From an uncultured Anaerolineales bacterium (GTDB taxonomy: Bacteria; Chloroflexota; Anaerolineae; Anaerolineales; Villigracilaceae), in NCBI GenBank assembly GCA_938008865.1, contig CALLJA010000161.1, positions 1 through 17,694 on the forward strand: a DNA stretch of 17,694 bases, in the 5' to 3' direction. The position numbers were made by a program, and so were the translations under genes. Shown piece by piece: positions 7,614 to 13,771 of the stretch. The notes beneath the pieces are model-generated. The model did no database searches, had not been told where the DNA came from, and worked only from the letters and a program-made list of their open reading frames with translations. How positions within the stretch are numbered: the first letter of the stretch is position 1; every line of letters starts with the position of its first letter.

Positions 7614-7644
7614 TTCTTTTTTCTCCTTTTTTTCTACGCGCCTG

Positions 7645-7698
7645 ATGGTATCAAACCGCCTTTAAGGGCAGAGGAAGAAGCGGTTAACATTGGGTTAA
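7645..7698 (-). promoter_or_regulatory. Pho-box promoter of the pstS1 operon
   Basis: On the minus strand four hexamers start every 11 bp: TTAACC (7698-7693), TTAACC (7687-7682), TTCCTC (7676-7671) and TTAAAG (7665-7660). After nine bases a -10-like TACCAT lies at 7650-7645. The first two units are a perfect direct repeat. The -10 starts exactly 48 bp after the first unit starts. Direct repeats with an 11-bp period upstream of the -10 are the hallmark of PhoB-type activator sites. The TTAACC core resembles the cyanobacterial Pho box. The predicted transcription start is about 7638. Confidence 0.8.
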
Positions 7699-7816
7699 TG
7701 CCCCGCACATCAGCGCACAGGCAACGAAAGTTGCGCTATCGCGGTTTCCCCAAAAACGGCAGATCGGAACGGGCTGGAAGCCCTGGCGCTCTCAGCGGCT
7801 GCGACCTGGGGTACGT

Positions 7817-7822
7817 TATAAT
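7817..7822 (+). promoter_or_regulatory. -10 element upstream of the SLH protein gene
   Basis: A perfect TATAAT lies 21 bases before ATG 7844. No good -35 hexamer is seen at normal spacing. The rest of the 7614-7843 region contains the divergent pstS1 Pho-box promoter and a small GGGCT-GGA-AGCCC hairpin near 7771-7783, and no convincing small gene. Confidence 0.5.
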
Positions 7823-7843
7823 CGCGACAGCGTTGCTCCTGAT

Positions 7844-9097
7844 ATGACCATTCGTCGTTCATCCATATCCCAGACCACAACACGAGCCTTCCTTGCCCTT
7901 GTGTTGTCGTGTTTGGCGTTCCTCACGGTGGGGCAGACGCCCCCCGCCCGGGCAGCGGGCAACAACGCCCCCACCTGCTCCGATTTCAGCCTGACCACCG
8001 GCGAGCGGACTACTATCCAGGTCACGCCGTATTGCTCGGACTTGGATGGCGACCCGCTGACCTATGCCATCGTGACCCAGCCCAGCGGCGGGACCGCTTC
8101 GGTCGCGGAAGGCAAGATCGTTTACACTCCCAACCCGGGCTTCCTGGGCGTGGAGCAGTTCACCTACAAGGCCAATGACGGCCAAGCCGACAGCAATACC
8201 GCCGCCGTCACCGCCACCGTCACCGGGATCGACCATCCCCCCACCGACATCCTCCTCTCGAAGACGGAGATCGAAGAGAACCTGCCAGTCGGCAGCCTGG
8301 TAGGCGCGTTCAGCACCAGCGATCCCGACGCCGCCGACACCTTTACGTACGGCTTCTGCGGCGGGAGCGACGACGACGCCTTCCAGATCAGCGGAGATAC
8401 GCTGCGCTCCGCGATGGTCTTCGATTACGAGACCAAATCCGCGTACAGCGTATGCATCCGCAGCACCGACCATAGCGCGTTGAGCGTCACCCACACCTTC
8501 GCCCTGACGGTCAGGGACCGCCTCGAAACAGCCACCTTCGCCGACGTGCCTCTCACCCACTGGGCCTGGCGGCACATCGAGGCGCTTTCCGCGGCGGGCA
8601 TCACCGGCGGCTGCGGCGTCTCCCCACGGACCTATTGCCCCGCTTCCGCCGTCACGCGCGACCAAATGGCCGTCTTCCTGCTCAAAGCCCTGCACGGCTC
8701 GGCCTACATGCCACCCGCCGTGGGTGCGAACAGCGGCTTCGACGATGTGCCCATCACATACTGGGCCGCCGCGTGGATCAAGCAACTGGCCGCCGAGGGC
8801 ATCACCAGCGGCTGCGGCGGCGGCAGTTTTTGCCCCACGCGAGCCATCACCCGCGACCAAATGGCCGTTTTCCTGCTGCGGGCCAAGCATGGGAGCGGAT
8901 ACGCCCCGCCTGCCCCCAGTGGAGCGCTCTTTGTGGATGTACCGTCCACACATTGGGCCGCCGCGTGGATCGAGCAACTGGTCGCGGAGGGCATCACCAG
9001 CGGCTGCGGTGGCGGGAATTTTTGCCCGAGCGTAACCGTCACCCGCGACCAGATGGCTGTCTTCCTCGTCAAGGCCTTCAACATCCCCCTGCCCTGA
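7844..9097 (+). CDS. Secreted protein with cadherin-like domains and three SLH repeats
   Basis: The protein has 417 residues. A signal peptide spans about 1-38, with a likely cut after ARA. Residues 41-129 look like a tandem-type bacterial Ig/cadherin-like domain (DLDGDPLTYAIVTQPSGG, then YTPNPGFLGVEQFTYKANDG). Residues 130-228 look like a cadherin domain (HPPTDILLSKTEIEENLPVG, then FDYETKSAYSVCI). Three SLH repeats follow, each opening with FxDVP (near 232, 299 and 363) and ending with TRDQMAVFL. Each SLH repeat holds a cysteine pair: 257/265, 324/330 and 388/394. SLH domains normally anchor proteins to cell-wall polymers or the S-layer, but Chloroflexota envelopes are unusual, so the anchor is uncertain. 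It is transcribed away from pstS1 and ends at a strong terminator. A role in phosphate uptake is not evident. Confidence 0.88.
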   Translation: MTIRRSSISQTTTRAFLALVLSCLAFLTVGQTPPARAAGNNAPTCSDFSLTTGERTTIQVTPYCSDLDGDPLTYAIVTQPSGGTASVAEGKIVYTPNPGFLGVEQFTYKANDGQADSNTAAVTATVTGIDHPPTDILLSKTEIEENLPVGSLVGAFSTSDPDAADTFTYGFCGGSDDDAFQISGDTLRSAMVFDYETKSAYSVCIRSTDHSALSVTHTFALTVRDRLETATFADVPLTHWAWRHIEALSAAGITGGCGVSPRTYCPASAVTRDQMAVFLLKALHGSAYMPPAVGANSGFDDVPITYWAAAWIKQLAAEGITSGCGGGSFCPTRAITRDQMAVFLLRAKHGSGYAPPAPSGALFVDVPSTHWAAAWIEQLVAEGITSGCGGGNFCPSVTVTRDQMAVFLVKAFNIPLP

Positions 9098-9115
9098 AAA
9101 ATATCACACCCAAAG

Positions 9116-9147
9116 AAAACGCCCCGGAACAAGCTCCGGGGCGTTTT
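9116..9147. terminator. Bidirectional terminator between the SLH gene and surE
   Basis: A 13-bp perfect stem, AAAACGCCCCGGA (9116-9128) with TCCGGGGCGTTTT (9135-9147), has a 6-nt loop. A and T tails lie on both sides. It lies 18 bp after the SLH gene stop and 65 bp beyond the surE stop. Confidence 0.9.
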
Positions 9148-9212
9148 GTCGTACATCTGCCAGCCAGGCAGGGCCCCCGTGGGGAGGCCAGGAGGAGAAG
9201 AAACCATCCAGG

Positions 9213-10052
9213 TTAGCTAACTTCGACTTGGGCCATTTCCAGCAGGGACAAGCGCGCAGTCTGGGGGGCGTCCCAGTCCCAGGTGTTCAGGTCAGTCAGG
9301 GCGCGGTAAGCGGTCAGGTCCAATTGCAGGGGCGAGACCGAAACGAAACCGTCGGATAGCGCGCCCACGTCGGTGCCGCGCTCGGGGACACCGGTCGGCG
9401 CATCGCCGCCGATCCAATAATACGGACGGTTGCGCGGATCGCTCCGCTCGTCCAAGCGACTATGATAGACTCGCAGCCCCTGGCGCGTGACGACGATGCC
9501 GCGTAAACGGTCTTCGGGCAGGCACGGCACATTGACGTTCAGCAGGATCTCCTGCGGCAGCCCATTTGCGGCCACCTGACGGACAATTTTGCCCGCCGCA
9601 CGCGCTGCGGGTATGAAATCGATCTCGCCCACGTGGTTATCGGCCACCTCGAGCGAGACCGCCACCCCGGGCACCCCCATGATGACCGCCTCCATGGCGG
9701 CCGTGACCGTACCCGAGTAGGTCACGTCGTGGCCGAGGTTCGCGCCCACGTTGATGCCCGAGACCACCAGGTCGATCGGTTGCTTGAAATAACCCAACGT
9801 CGCCAGCGCCACGCAATCGGAGGGCGCGCCATCGCTGGCAAAGGCCTGCGACCCGTCGGCCAGGCGGAATTCCCGCACGCGCAGGGCGCGGTCGAGGGTC
9901 TTGACGTGCCCGCCGCCCGACCAGTTACGGTCGGGGGCCAAAATACTCACCTGGCCGATCTTGCGCATTTCCTGCGCCAGGGCCAGCAGCCCGGGCGCCA
10001 GCACGCCATCGTCATTGGTGACCAGAATGTGAAGTTGCTTGTTGTTTTCCAT
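9213..10052 (-). CDS. surE: 5'/3'-nucleotidase SurE
   Basis: The protein has 279 residues from ATG 10052, which has AAGGA just upstream. An earlier in-frame ATG at 10082 lies within the promoter and is rejected. SurE enzymes release phosphate from nucleoside monophosphates, and in some species from short polyphosphate, using a divalent metal. The metal-site motif TNDDG (12-16) is present. The family motifs SDGAPSDC and SGINVGANLGHDVTYSGTV follow, and are near consensus. Length fits the family (about 250-280). Upstream lies a Pho-box promoter nearly identical in plan to that of pstS1. This suggests the enzyme is made to recover phosphate in starvation rather than as part of the stationary-phase pcm cluster where surE is often found. 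Cytoplasmic location is expected because no signal peptide is seen. Confidence 0.93.
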   Translation of the reverse strand: MENNKQLHILVTNDDGVLAPGLLALAQEMRKIGQVSILAPDRNWSGGGHVKTLDRALRVREFRLADGSQAFASDGAPSDCVALATLGYFKQPIDLVVSGINVGANLGHDVTYSGTVTAAMEAVIMGVPGVAVSLEVADNHVGEIDFIPAARAAGKIVRQVAANGLPQEILLNVNVPCLPEDRLRGIVVTRQGLRVYHSRLDERSDPRNRPYYWIGGDAPTGVPERGTDVGALSDGFVSVSPLQLDLTAYRALTDLNTWDWDAPQTARLSLLEMAQVEVS

Positions 10053-10067
10053 ATTTTCCTTGCCGCC

Positions 10068-10121
10068 ATGATAACAAACCAATCTTAAGGGACGGACAAG
10101 GCGAGGTTAACAAGTGGTAAA
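10068..10121 (-). promoter_or_regulatory. Pho-box promoter of surE
   Basis: Minus-strand hexamers start every 11 bp: TTTACC (10121-10116), TTAACC (10110-10105), TTGTCC (10099-10094) and TTAAGA (10088-10083). A -10 TATCAT lies at 10073-10068, exactly 48 bp after the first unit starts. GGTTTG lies just before the -10, as at pstS1. The predicted start of transcription, near 10061, leaves a leader of about nine bases that still contains AAGGA. Confidence 0.8.
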
Positions 10122-10157
10122 CAAAAAAGCCACAAGCCTAACCTGTAGCGACCAGGC

Positions 10158-10250
10158 CTACTTTTGCGTGCGCAGATACTGGCGGCGTTTATTACGCGCA
10201 TCCACGGCAACGACGACGATCATGGCCAAAATAAGGGCGGCTAGAAACAT
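10158..10250 (-). CDS. Small membrane protein, 30 residues, Pho-box controlled (novel candidate)
   Basis: An ATG at 10250 opens a 30-residue frame ending at TAG 10158-10160. A strong ribosome site AAGGAG lies six bases upstream. The first 16 residues (MFLAALILAMIVVVAV) are one hydrophobic segment. The rest (DARNKRRQYLRTQK) is strongly basic, so the positive-inside rule predicts a single-pass protein with a cytoplasmic tail. It lies 81 bp after phoR and has its own Pho-box-type promoter at 10270-10323 with the same 48-bp spacing as pstS1 and surE. I do not recognise a family. By position and size it could be a small feedback partner of PhoR or of a transporter, as MgrB is for PhoQ in enterobacteria, but that is only an analogy. 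The start signals and promoter make it more convincing than length alone would. Confidence 0.65.
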   Translation of the reverse strand: MFLAALILAMIVVVAVDARNKRRQYLRTQK

Positions 10251-10269
10251 GGCAATCTCCTTGCGCCCC

Positions 10270-10323
10270 ATCTTACACCGCAACGGCTCGCGCGGACTTA
10301 AGAAACAGTTATCAATCAGTAAA
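10270..10323 (-). promoter_or_regulatory. Pho-box promoter of the 30-residue membrane protein gene
   Basis: Minus-strand units start every 11 bp: TTTACT (10323-10318), ATAACT (10312-10307), TTAAGT (10301-10296) and a degenerate CGAGCC (10290-10285). After nine bases comes -10 TAAGAT (10275-10270), again 48 bp from the first unit's start. The units are weaker than at pstS1 and surE. The predicted transcription start near 10263 is just upstream of AAGGAG (10262-10257). Confidence 0.6.
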
Positions 10324-10331
10324 CAATTTTG

Positions 10332-11549
10332 TCAGGTTGTGGGAATGGTAAAGAAAAAGGACGCCCCTTCCCCCTGGCGGCTCTCGGCCCAAATCTTTCC
10401 ACCGTGCGCCTCGACGATATGCCGCGCGATGGACAGCCCCAGGCCCGTGCCGCCGCCCGAACGCGAGCGGTCAGATTTGTAAAAGCGCTCGAAGATACGC
10501 GACAGGTCGTCAGCCGAGATGCCCACGCCCGTGTCCCGCACGACAAAACAGACCGCCCCTTCAGCTGGTTCCGCCAAAAGAACCACCTCTCCCCCAGGCC
10601 GCGTGAACTTGACCGCATTATGGATCAGGTTGACCAGCACTTGCTCCAGCCGCATACGGTCGGCGCGGACCTTCCGCAGGTCGGGTGGACACTCAACGCG
10701 CAGCGACAAGCCCGCGCGCTCAGCCTGGACGCCCATCCGCTCGGCGGCGGAGGCAAGCAACTCGAAAACGGGAACAGGCTTGAGGTCCAGGGCCACCTGG
10801 CCCGACTCGATGCGCGAGAGTTCGAGCAGTTCGGCCACCATTTGGGTCAGCGCGTCCGTCTCCACGGCGATCTGGTCGACGAAACGACGCGCAGCAGGCG
10901 GGTCCTCGAGCGCGCCATCTTGCAAGGTCTCGGTCAGCGCACGCAGAGAAGCCAGCGGAGTACGCAACTCGTGCGAGAGATTGCTGATGAAATCGCGCCG
11001 CACGGTCTCGAGGCGGCGCAGGCGGGTCAGGTCTTGCACGAGCAACAAGCTGCCGCCGCGCATATAGCGGTCTGGGATGACGACTAGTTGCAGGAATTGT
11101 TTGCGCGCGGGGAGTTCGACCGAGTCGCTTTGCAGTTCGCCGTTTTGCTGGCTACGTTGCCAGGTCTGAATGAGTTGATGATGCCGCAGGGTCTCGGGCA
11201 CCGAGCGCCCCAGCAGGCTTTCGCCAAAGAGTCGCTCGGCGGCAGGATTGGAAAACTGGATGCGGCCGTCGGCATCGACGATGAGTACGCCATCGGTCAA
11301 CTGGTCGAGAATGGCGGAGAGTTTAGCGTGTTCGATGTTGAGGGAATACAGTTGAAGTTGGACGGCGGACAGACGCGCGCTGAGGGCGCTGGCCAGGTCG
11401 CCGAGTTCGCTGGCCGTTTCGGTCGGGTCTTCCTTGCGGCGAATCTGCTCGGCCATCGCGCGGATGTCACGTCGCAGGGCAAGGTAACGCCAGGCCAGGA
11501 GGCCGCATACAACGAGCAGGATCGCGATGATAAATAATAACCAGGTCAT
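10332..11549 (-). CDS. phoR: Sensor histidine kinase, PhoR type
   Basis: This 405-residue membrane kinase should phosphorylate the adjacent PhoB-like regulator when phosphate is low. One N-terminal membrane segment (2-20) is followed by a helical linker (about 27-75) and a PAS domain (about 76-170: LDQLTDGVLIVDADGRIQFSN, then LFGESLLG). The dimerisation and phosphoacceptor motif SHELRTPL comes next (His193). The ATPase domain has an N-box with Asn307 and Asn311, a G1 box DTGVGI (Asp339), an F box FERFYKSD and a G2 box GGGTGLGLSIAR. There is no periplasmic sensing domain, as is typical of PhoR, which reads phosphate through Pst and PhoU. Its ATG overlaps the stop of the preceding membrane gene as ATGA. 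Being in the same direction as phoB and in a pst cluster supports PhoR over other PAS kinases. Confidence 0.9.
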   Translation of the reverse strand: MTWLLFIIAILLVVCGLLAWRYLALRRDIRAMAEQIRRKEDPTETASELGDLASALSARLSAVQLQLYSLNIEHAKLSAILDQLTDGVLIVDADGRIQFSNPAAERLFGESLLGRSVPETLRHHQLIQTWQRSQQNGELQSDSVELPARKQFLQLVVIPDRYMRGGSLLLVQDLTRLRRLETVRRDFISNLSHELRTPLASLRALTETLQDGALEDPPAARRFVDQIAVETDALTQMVAELLELSRIESGQVALDLKPVPVFELLASAAERMGVQAERAGLSLRVECPPDLRKVRADRMRLEQVLVNLIHNAVKFTRPGGEVVLLAEPAEGAVCFVVRDTGVGISADDLSRIFERFYKSDRSRSGGGTGLGLSIARHIVEAHGGKIWAESRQGEGASFFFTIPTT

Positions 11550-12163
11550 GCTTGGAATTTCAAGATTTTGTAGGTGAATCGGGCAGAAGCAAAAGTCAGG
11601 AGCCAGTTGAGCAGCAAAAGCACCACGCCACCCACTGCAATCAGGCCAATGACCATGCCGCGTGTCACGCTGAAGGGCAAGGCCAGCATTCCCTGCAGGT
11701 TGGCTTCGGTAAAGGGATCAGCCAGCGCGATCATGGCGGAAGCCACGCAAATCAGCGCAAGAACGAAGGTAGTAAATTCTGACACATGTCTGGAGACTAC
11801 GCGCAGTTTTATTTCGTCTGCATGTTGAGATGCCAGCCTGCTGCCCAAGATGAATCCTGCGGGCAACGCTAATACCAGATTAAAGACTGGAACTCCCATG
11901 AAAAATCCGAAGAGACCGATTGAGTAGAAAACGAACACTACTGCCCAGAATGGAATCCCGAGCATATCTGCATCATTAATCCATTTTTTCAGGAGTGGAA
12001 AGTCCAACAACAAACCAAGCAACAGGCCAAACAACGCGCCCAGGAAAATCCAGGCTTCAGGCAAGAGGACATAGGCTAGCCACCAACCTCCCAGAAGGAA
12101 GGCCAGGGGCATGAGCGGAGCCAGGATCAAACCAAGGATGGACCGTTCCAGTTTTGTTTTCAT
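11546..12163 (-). CDS. Six-segment membrane protein encoded between phoB and phoR
   Basis: The protein has 205 residues from ATG 12163; an earlier in-frame ATG at 12193 lacks support. It is very hydrophobic, with about six membrane segments (near 9-31, 36-55, 67-85, 89-107, 129-148 and 165-190). The loops are short, and a basic/acidic loop follows the fourth segment. I recognise no family and see no catalytic motif. It begins 51 bp after phoB and its TGA overlaps the phoR ATG by four bases (ATGA), so phoR translation is probably coupled to it. The DNA is visibly richer in A+T than phoB and phoR on either side, which may mean later acquisition or simply membrane-protein codon use. Its place inside the two-component operon suggests a link to PhoR or to envelope phosphate sensing, but that is inference. 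Confidence 0.85.
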   Translation of the reverse strand: MKTKLERSILGLILAPLMPLAFLLGGWWLAYVLLPEAWIFLGALFGLLLGLLLDFPLLKKWINDADMLGIPFWAVVFVFYSIGLFGFFMGVPVFNLVLALPAGFILGSRLASQHADEIKLRVVSRHVSEFTTFVLALICVASAMIALADPFTEANLQGMLALPFSVTRGMVIGLIAVGGVVLLLLNWLLTFASARFTYKILKFQA

Positions 12164-12214
12164 GCATTTATTTTGCCCGTATGGAACTCTCAAGGGCTGG
12201 CGATTGCTATCGAA

Positions 12215-12925
12215 TCACCCTTCGAATCGGTATCCGCCGCCGCGCACGGTGATAATACGCACAGGGTTGCCCGCATCGGCTTCGATCTTCTGACGCAGCC
12301 AGCGCACGTGGACATCCACGGTGCGGCTGTCGCCGATGAAGTCCCAGCCCCAGACGCGTTCGAGGATAAACTCGCGTGAGAGCATCTGCCCGCGGTGTTC
12401 GGCGAAGAACAGCAGCAACTGATATTCCTGCGGTTTGAGTTGGAGGGGCTTGCCATCAAGAGTGACCTCGCGGCGGGTGCGGTTGACGGCAAGGTTGCCG
12501 AAGGTCAACACATCCTGCGCGGCAGACTCAGGCGCGCGCTTTTGCCGTTCATCTTCGATCAGACGGGCGCGACGCAACTGCGCCTTGACGCGCGCCATCA
12601 ACTCGCGCATGGAAAAAGGCTTGGTGAGATAATCGTCCGCGCCGACCTCCAGGCCGACCACGCGGTCGATCTCATCATCGCGGGCAGTGAGCATCAAGAT
12701 GGGCGTGTTCATCTCCCTGCGCAGGATACGGGTAACCTCGAATCCGTCCAGTTCTGGCAGCATCAGGTCAAGCACGATCAGGTCGGGCCTCGAGCGGCGG
12801 GCGGATTCCAAGGCCAGGCGTCCATCGCCGACAGCCTCTACCTCATAGCCCTCTTTTTTCAAGTTATAGGCCAGTGTTTCACGCAGGGCGGTTTCATCTT
12901 CGACTACAAGAACGGTTTCTGTCAT
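12215..12925 (-). CDS. phoB: OmpR-family response regulator, PhoB type
   Basis: The protein has 236 residues. The receiver domain (1-120) has the acidic pocket Glu9/Asp10, phospho-acceptor Asp53 in LIVLDLMLPELDG, Thr80 and Lys102 in YLTKPFS. A linker follows, and then a winged-helix DNA-binding domain (about 138-235). That domain has LKPQEYQLLLFFAEHRGQ, SREFILERVWGW and the SRTVDVHVRWLRQKIE recognition helix, ending with TVRGGGYRFEG. Together these define the OmpR/PhoB subfamily. It is the first gene of the phoB-membrane protein-phoR operon. It is the obvious candidate to bind the 11-bp repeats at pstS1, surE, the small membrane gene and its own promoter. No ribosome site precedes ATG 12925 and the -10 lies eight bases before it, so the mRNA may be leaderless. 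Confidence 0.92.
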   Translation of the reverse strand: MTETVLVVEDETALRETLAYNLKKEGYEVEAVGDGRLALESARRSRPDLIVLDLMLPELDGFEVTRILRREMNTPILMLTARDDEIDRVVGLEVGADDYLTKPFSMRELMARVKAQLRRARLIEDERQKRAPESAAQDVLTFGNLAVNRTRREVTLDGKPLQLKPQEYQLLLFFAEHRGQMLSREFILERVWGWDFIGDSRTVDVHVRWLRQKIEADAGNPVRIITVRGGGYRFEG

Positions 12926-12933
12926 TTGTTAAC

Positions 12934-12977
12934 ACTATACCATAAAGGATTTTGGGGCTCTGTTAAGAGTCGGTTAA
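12934..12977 (-). promoter_or_regulatory. Pho-box promoter of phoB (autoregulation)
   Basis: On the minus strand TTAACC (12977-12972) and TTAACA (12966-12961) are 11 bp apart, followed by a poor third unit CCAAAA (12955-12950). A -10 TATAGT lies at 12939-12934, starting 38 bp after the first unit. This is one unit shorter (plus 1 bp) than the plan at pstS1 and surE. The -10 ends eight bases before the ATG, giving a predicted transcript with almost no leader. Confidence 0.7.
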
Positions 12978-13004
12978 AACAAACAGCCACCCAATGGTGG
13001 CTGT
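12974..13004 (-). terminator. Terminator of the second pst operon, abutting the phoB Pho box
   Basis: ACAGCCACC pairs perfectly with GGTGGCTGT (12983-12991 and 12996-13004) around a 4-nt loop, three bases after the pstB2 stop. The minus-strand tail TTGTTTTAA provides the U-rich run and runs into the first TTAACC unit of the phoB promoter. Confidence 0.75.
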
Positions 13005-13007
13005 CCT

Positions 13008-13766
13008 TTATCCAAAACGTCCCGTCACGTAATCTTCTGTGCGCTTTTCTCGAGGTGTGGTAAAGATAGTCTTGCCTTCACCGTATTCGACCAACTCCCC
13101 TTGCAGGAAGAATGCGGCGTAGTCGGCGGTGCGGGCGGCCTGCTGCACCGAGTGCGGCACGAGGATGACCGTGTATTCCTTTTTCAACTCCTGTAACGCA
13201 GATTCGACCTTGCCTGTGGAGATCGGGTCCAGGCCGCTGGTGGGTTCGTCGAGCAGGATGATCTCGGGCTGAAGCGCCAGCACGCGCGCCAGGCAGACGC
13301 GCTGCTGCTGTCCGCCCGAAAGGGCGATGGCGGGGTCGTCGAGGCGGTCTTTGATCTCGTCCCAGATGGCGGCCAGTTTCAGGCTGCGCTCGACGGCTTC
13401 GTCAAGGCGCGACTTGCGATTCTCGCCCGCCAGTTCCAGGCCATAGGTCAGGTTCTGGCGGATGCTCATCGGCAGCACCACGGGACGGGCAAAGACCATG
13501 CCCACCTTGCGGCGCAGGGCGATGACGTCCGTCTTCGGGTCGAGGATGTTCTCGCCGTCGATCAGAATGCGGCCCACACTGGCGCGGACCTCGGTCAGGT
13601 CGTTGAGGCGGTTCAGGCAGCGCAGCAGCGTGGATTTCCCTCCGCCCGCGGGACCGAACAAAACGCTCACCGCATTTTCGGGGACGTTCAGGCTGATATT
13701 GCGCAGCGACTCCACGCCGTCGGCGTAGGTCAGGGACAGATTTTCGATGATGATCTTGTCGGCCAT
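13008..13766 (-). CDS. pstB: PstB-like ATPase (set 2) with an altered Q-loop and Walker A
   Basis: The start chosen is ATG 13766, giving 252 residues. GTG 13778, overlapping the pstA2 stop, is possible, and neither has a clear ribosome site. The protein is clearly PstB-like throughout and ends in EDYVTGRFG like PstB1. However, Walker A is GPAGGGKST (38-46) instead of GPSGCGKST. The Q-loop glutamine is alanine (Ala93 in MVFARPVVLP, codon GCC). The H-loop reads VPHSVQQAAR, with His205 kept. Signature LSGGQQQR (149-156) and Walker B LLDEP (Asp173, Glu174) are intact. The Q-loop glutamine normally helps coordinate metal and couples ATP binding to the permease, so the activity of this subunit is uncertain. 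It is the last gene of the pst2 operon, 5 bp after pstA2. Confidence 0.9.
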   Translation of the reverse strand: MADKIIIENLSLTYADGVESLRNISLNVPENAVSVLFGPAGGGKSTLLRCLNRLNDLTEVRASVGRILIDGENILDPKTDVIALRRKVGMVFARPVVLPMSIRQNLTYGLELAGENRKSRLDEAVERSLKLAAIWDEIKDRLDDPAIALSGGQQQRVCLARVLALQPEIILLDEPTSGLDPISTGKVESALQELKKEYTVILVPHSVQQAARTADYAAFFLQGELVEYGEGKTIFTTPREKRTEDYVTGRFG

Positions 13767-13771
13767 GGGAT

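Noticed and set aside
7771..7783. Small hairpin GGGCT-GGA-AGCCC upstream of the SLH gene
   Set aside because: The stem is only five bp with a three-base loop and no T-run, which is expected by chance in GC-rich DNA.
6432..7847. Plus-strand open frame of 471 residues opposite pstS1 and running to the SLH gene
   Set aside because: It covers the pstS1 signal peptide and linker in reverse and gives a glycine-rich tail from the repeats. It has no start signal and ignores the intergenic Pho box.
7859..8977. Minus-strand open frame of 372 residues opposite the SLH gene
   Set aside because: It mirrors the high-GC repeat coding of the SLH gene and lacks domains or a ribosome site.
10122..10157. Possible terminator after the 30-residue gene (T6 run on the minus strand next to the surE Pho box)
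   Set aside because: Only a 4-bp stem (CCTG/CAGG) can be drawn near it, so the call is too weak. Read-through into surE is possible.
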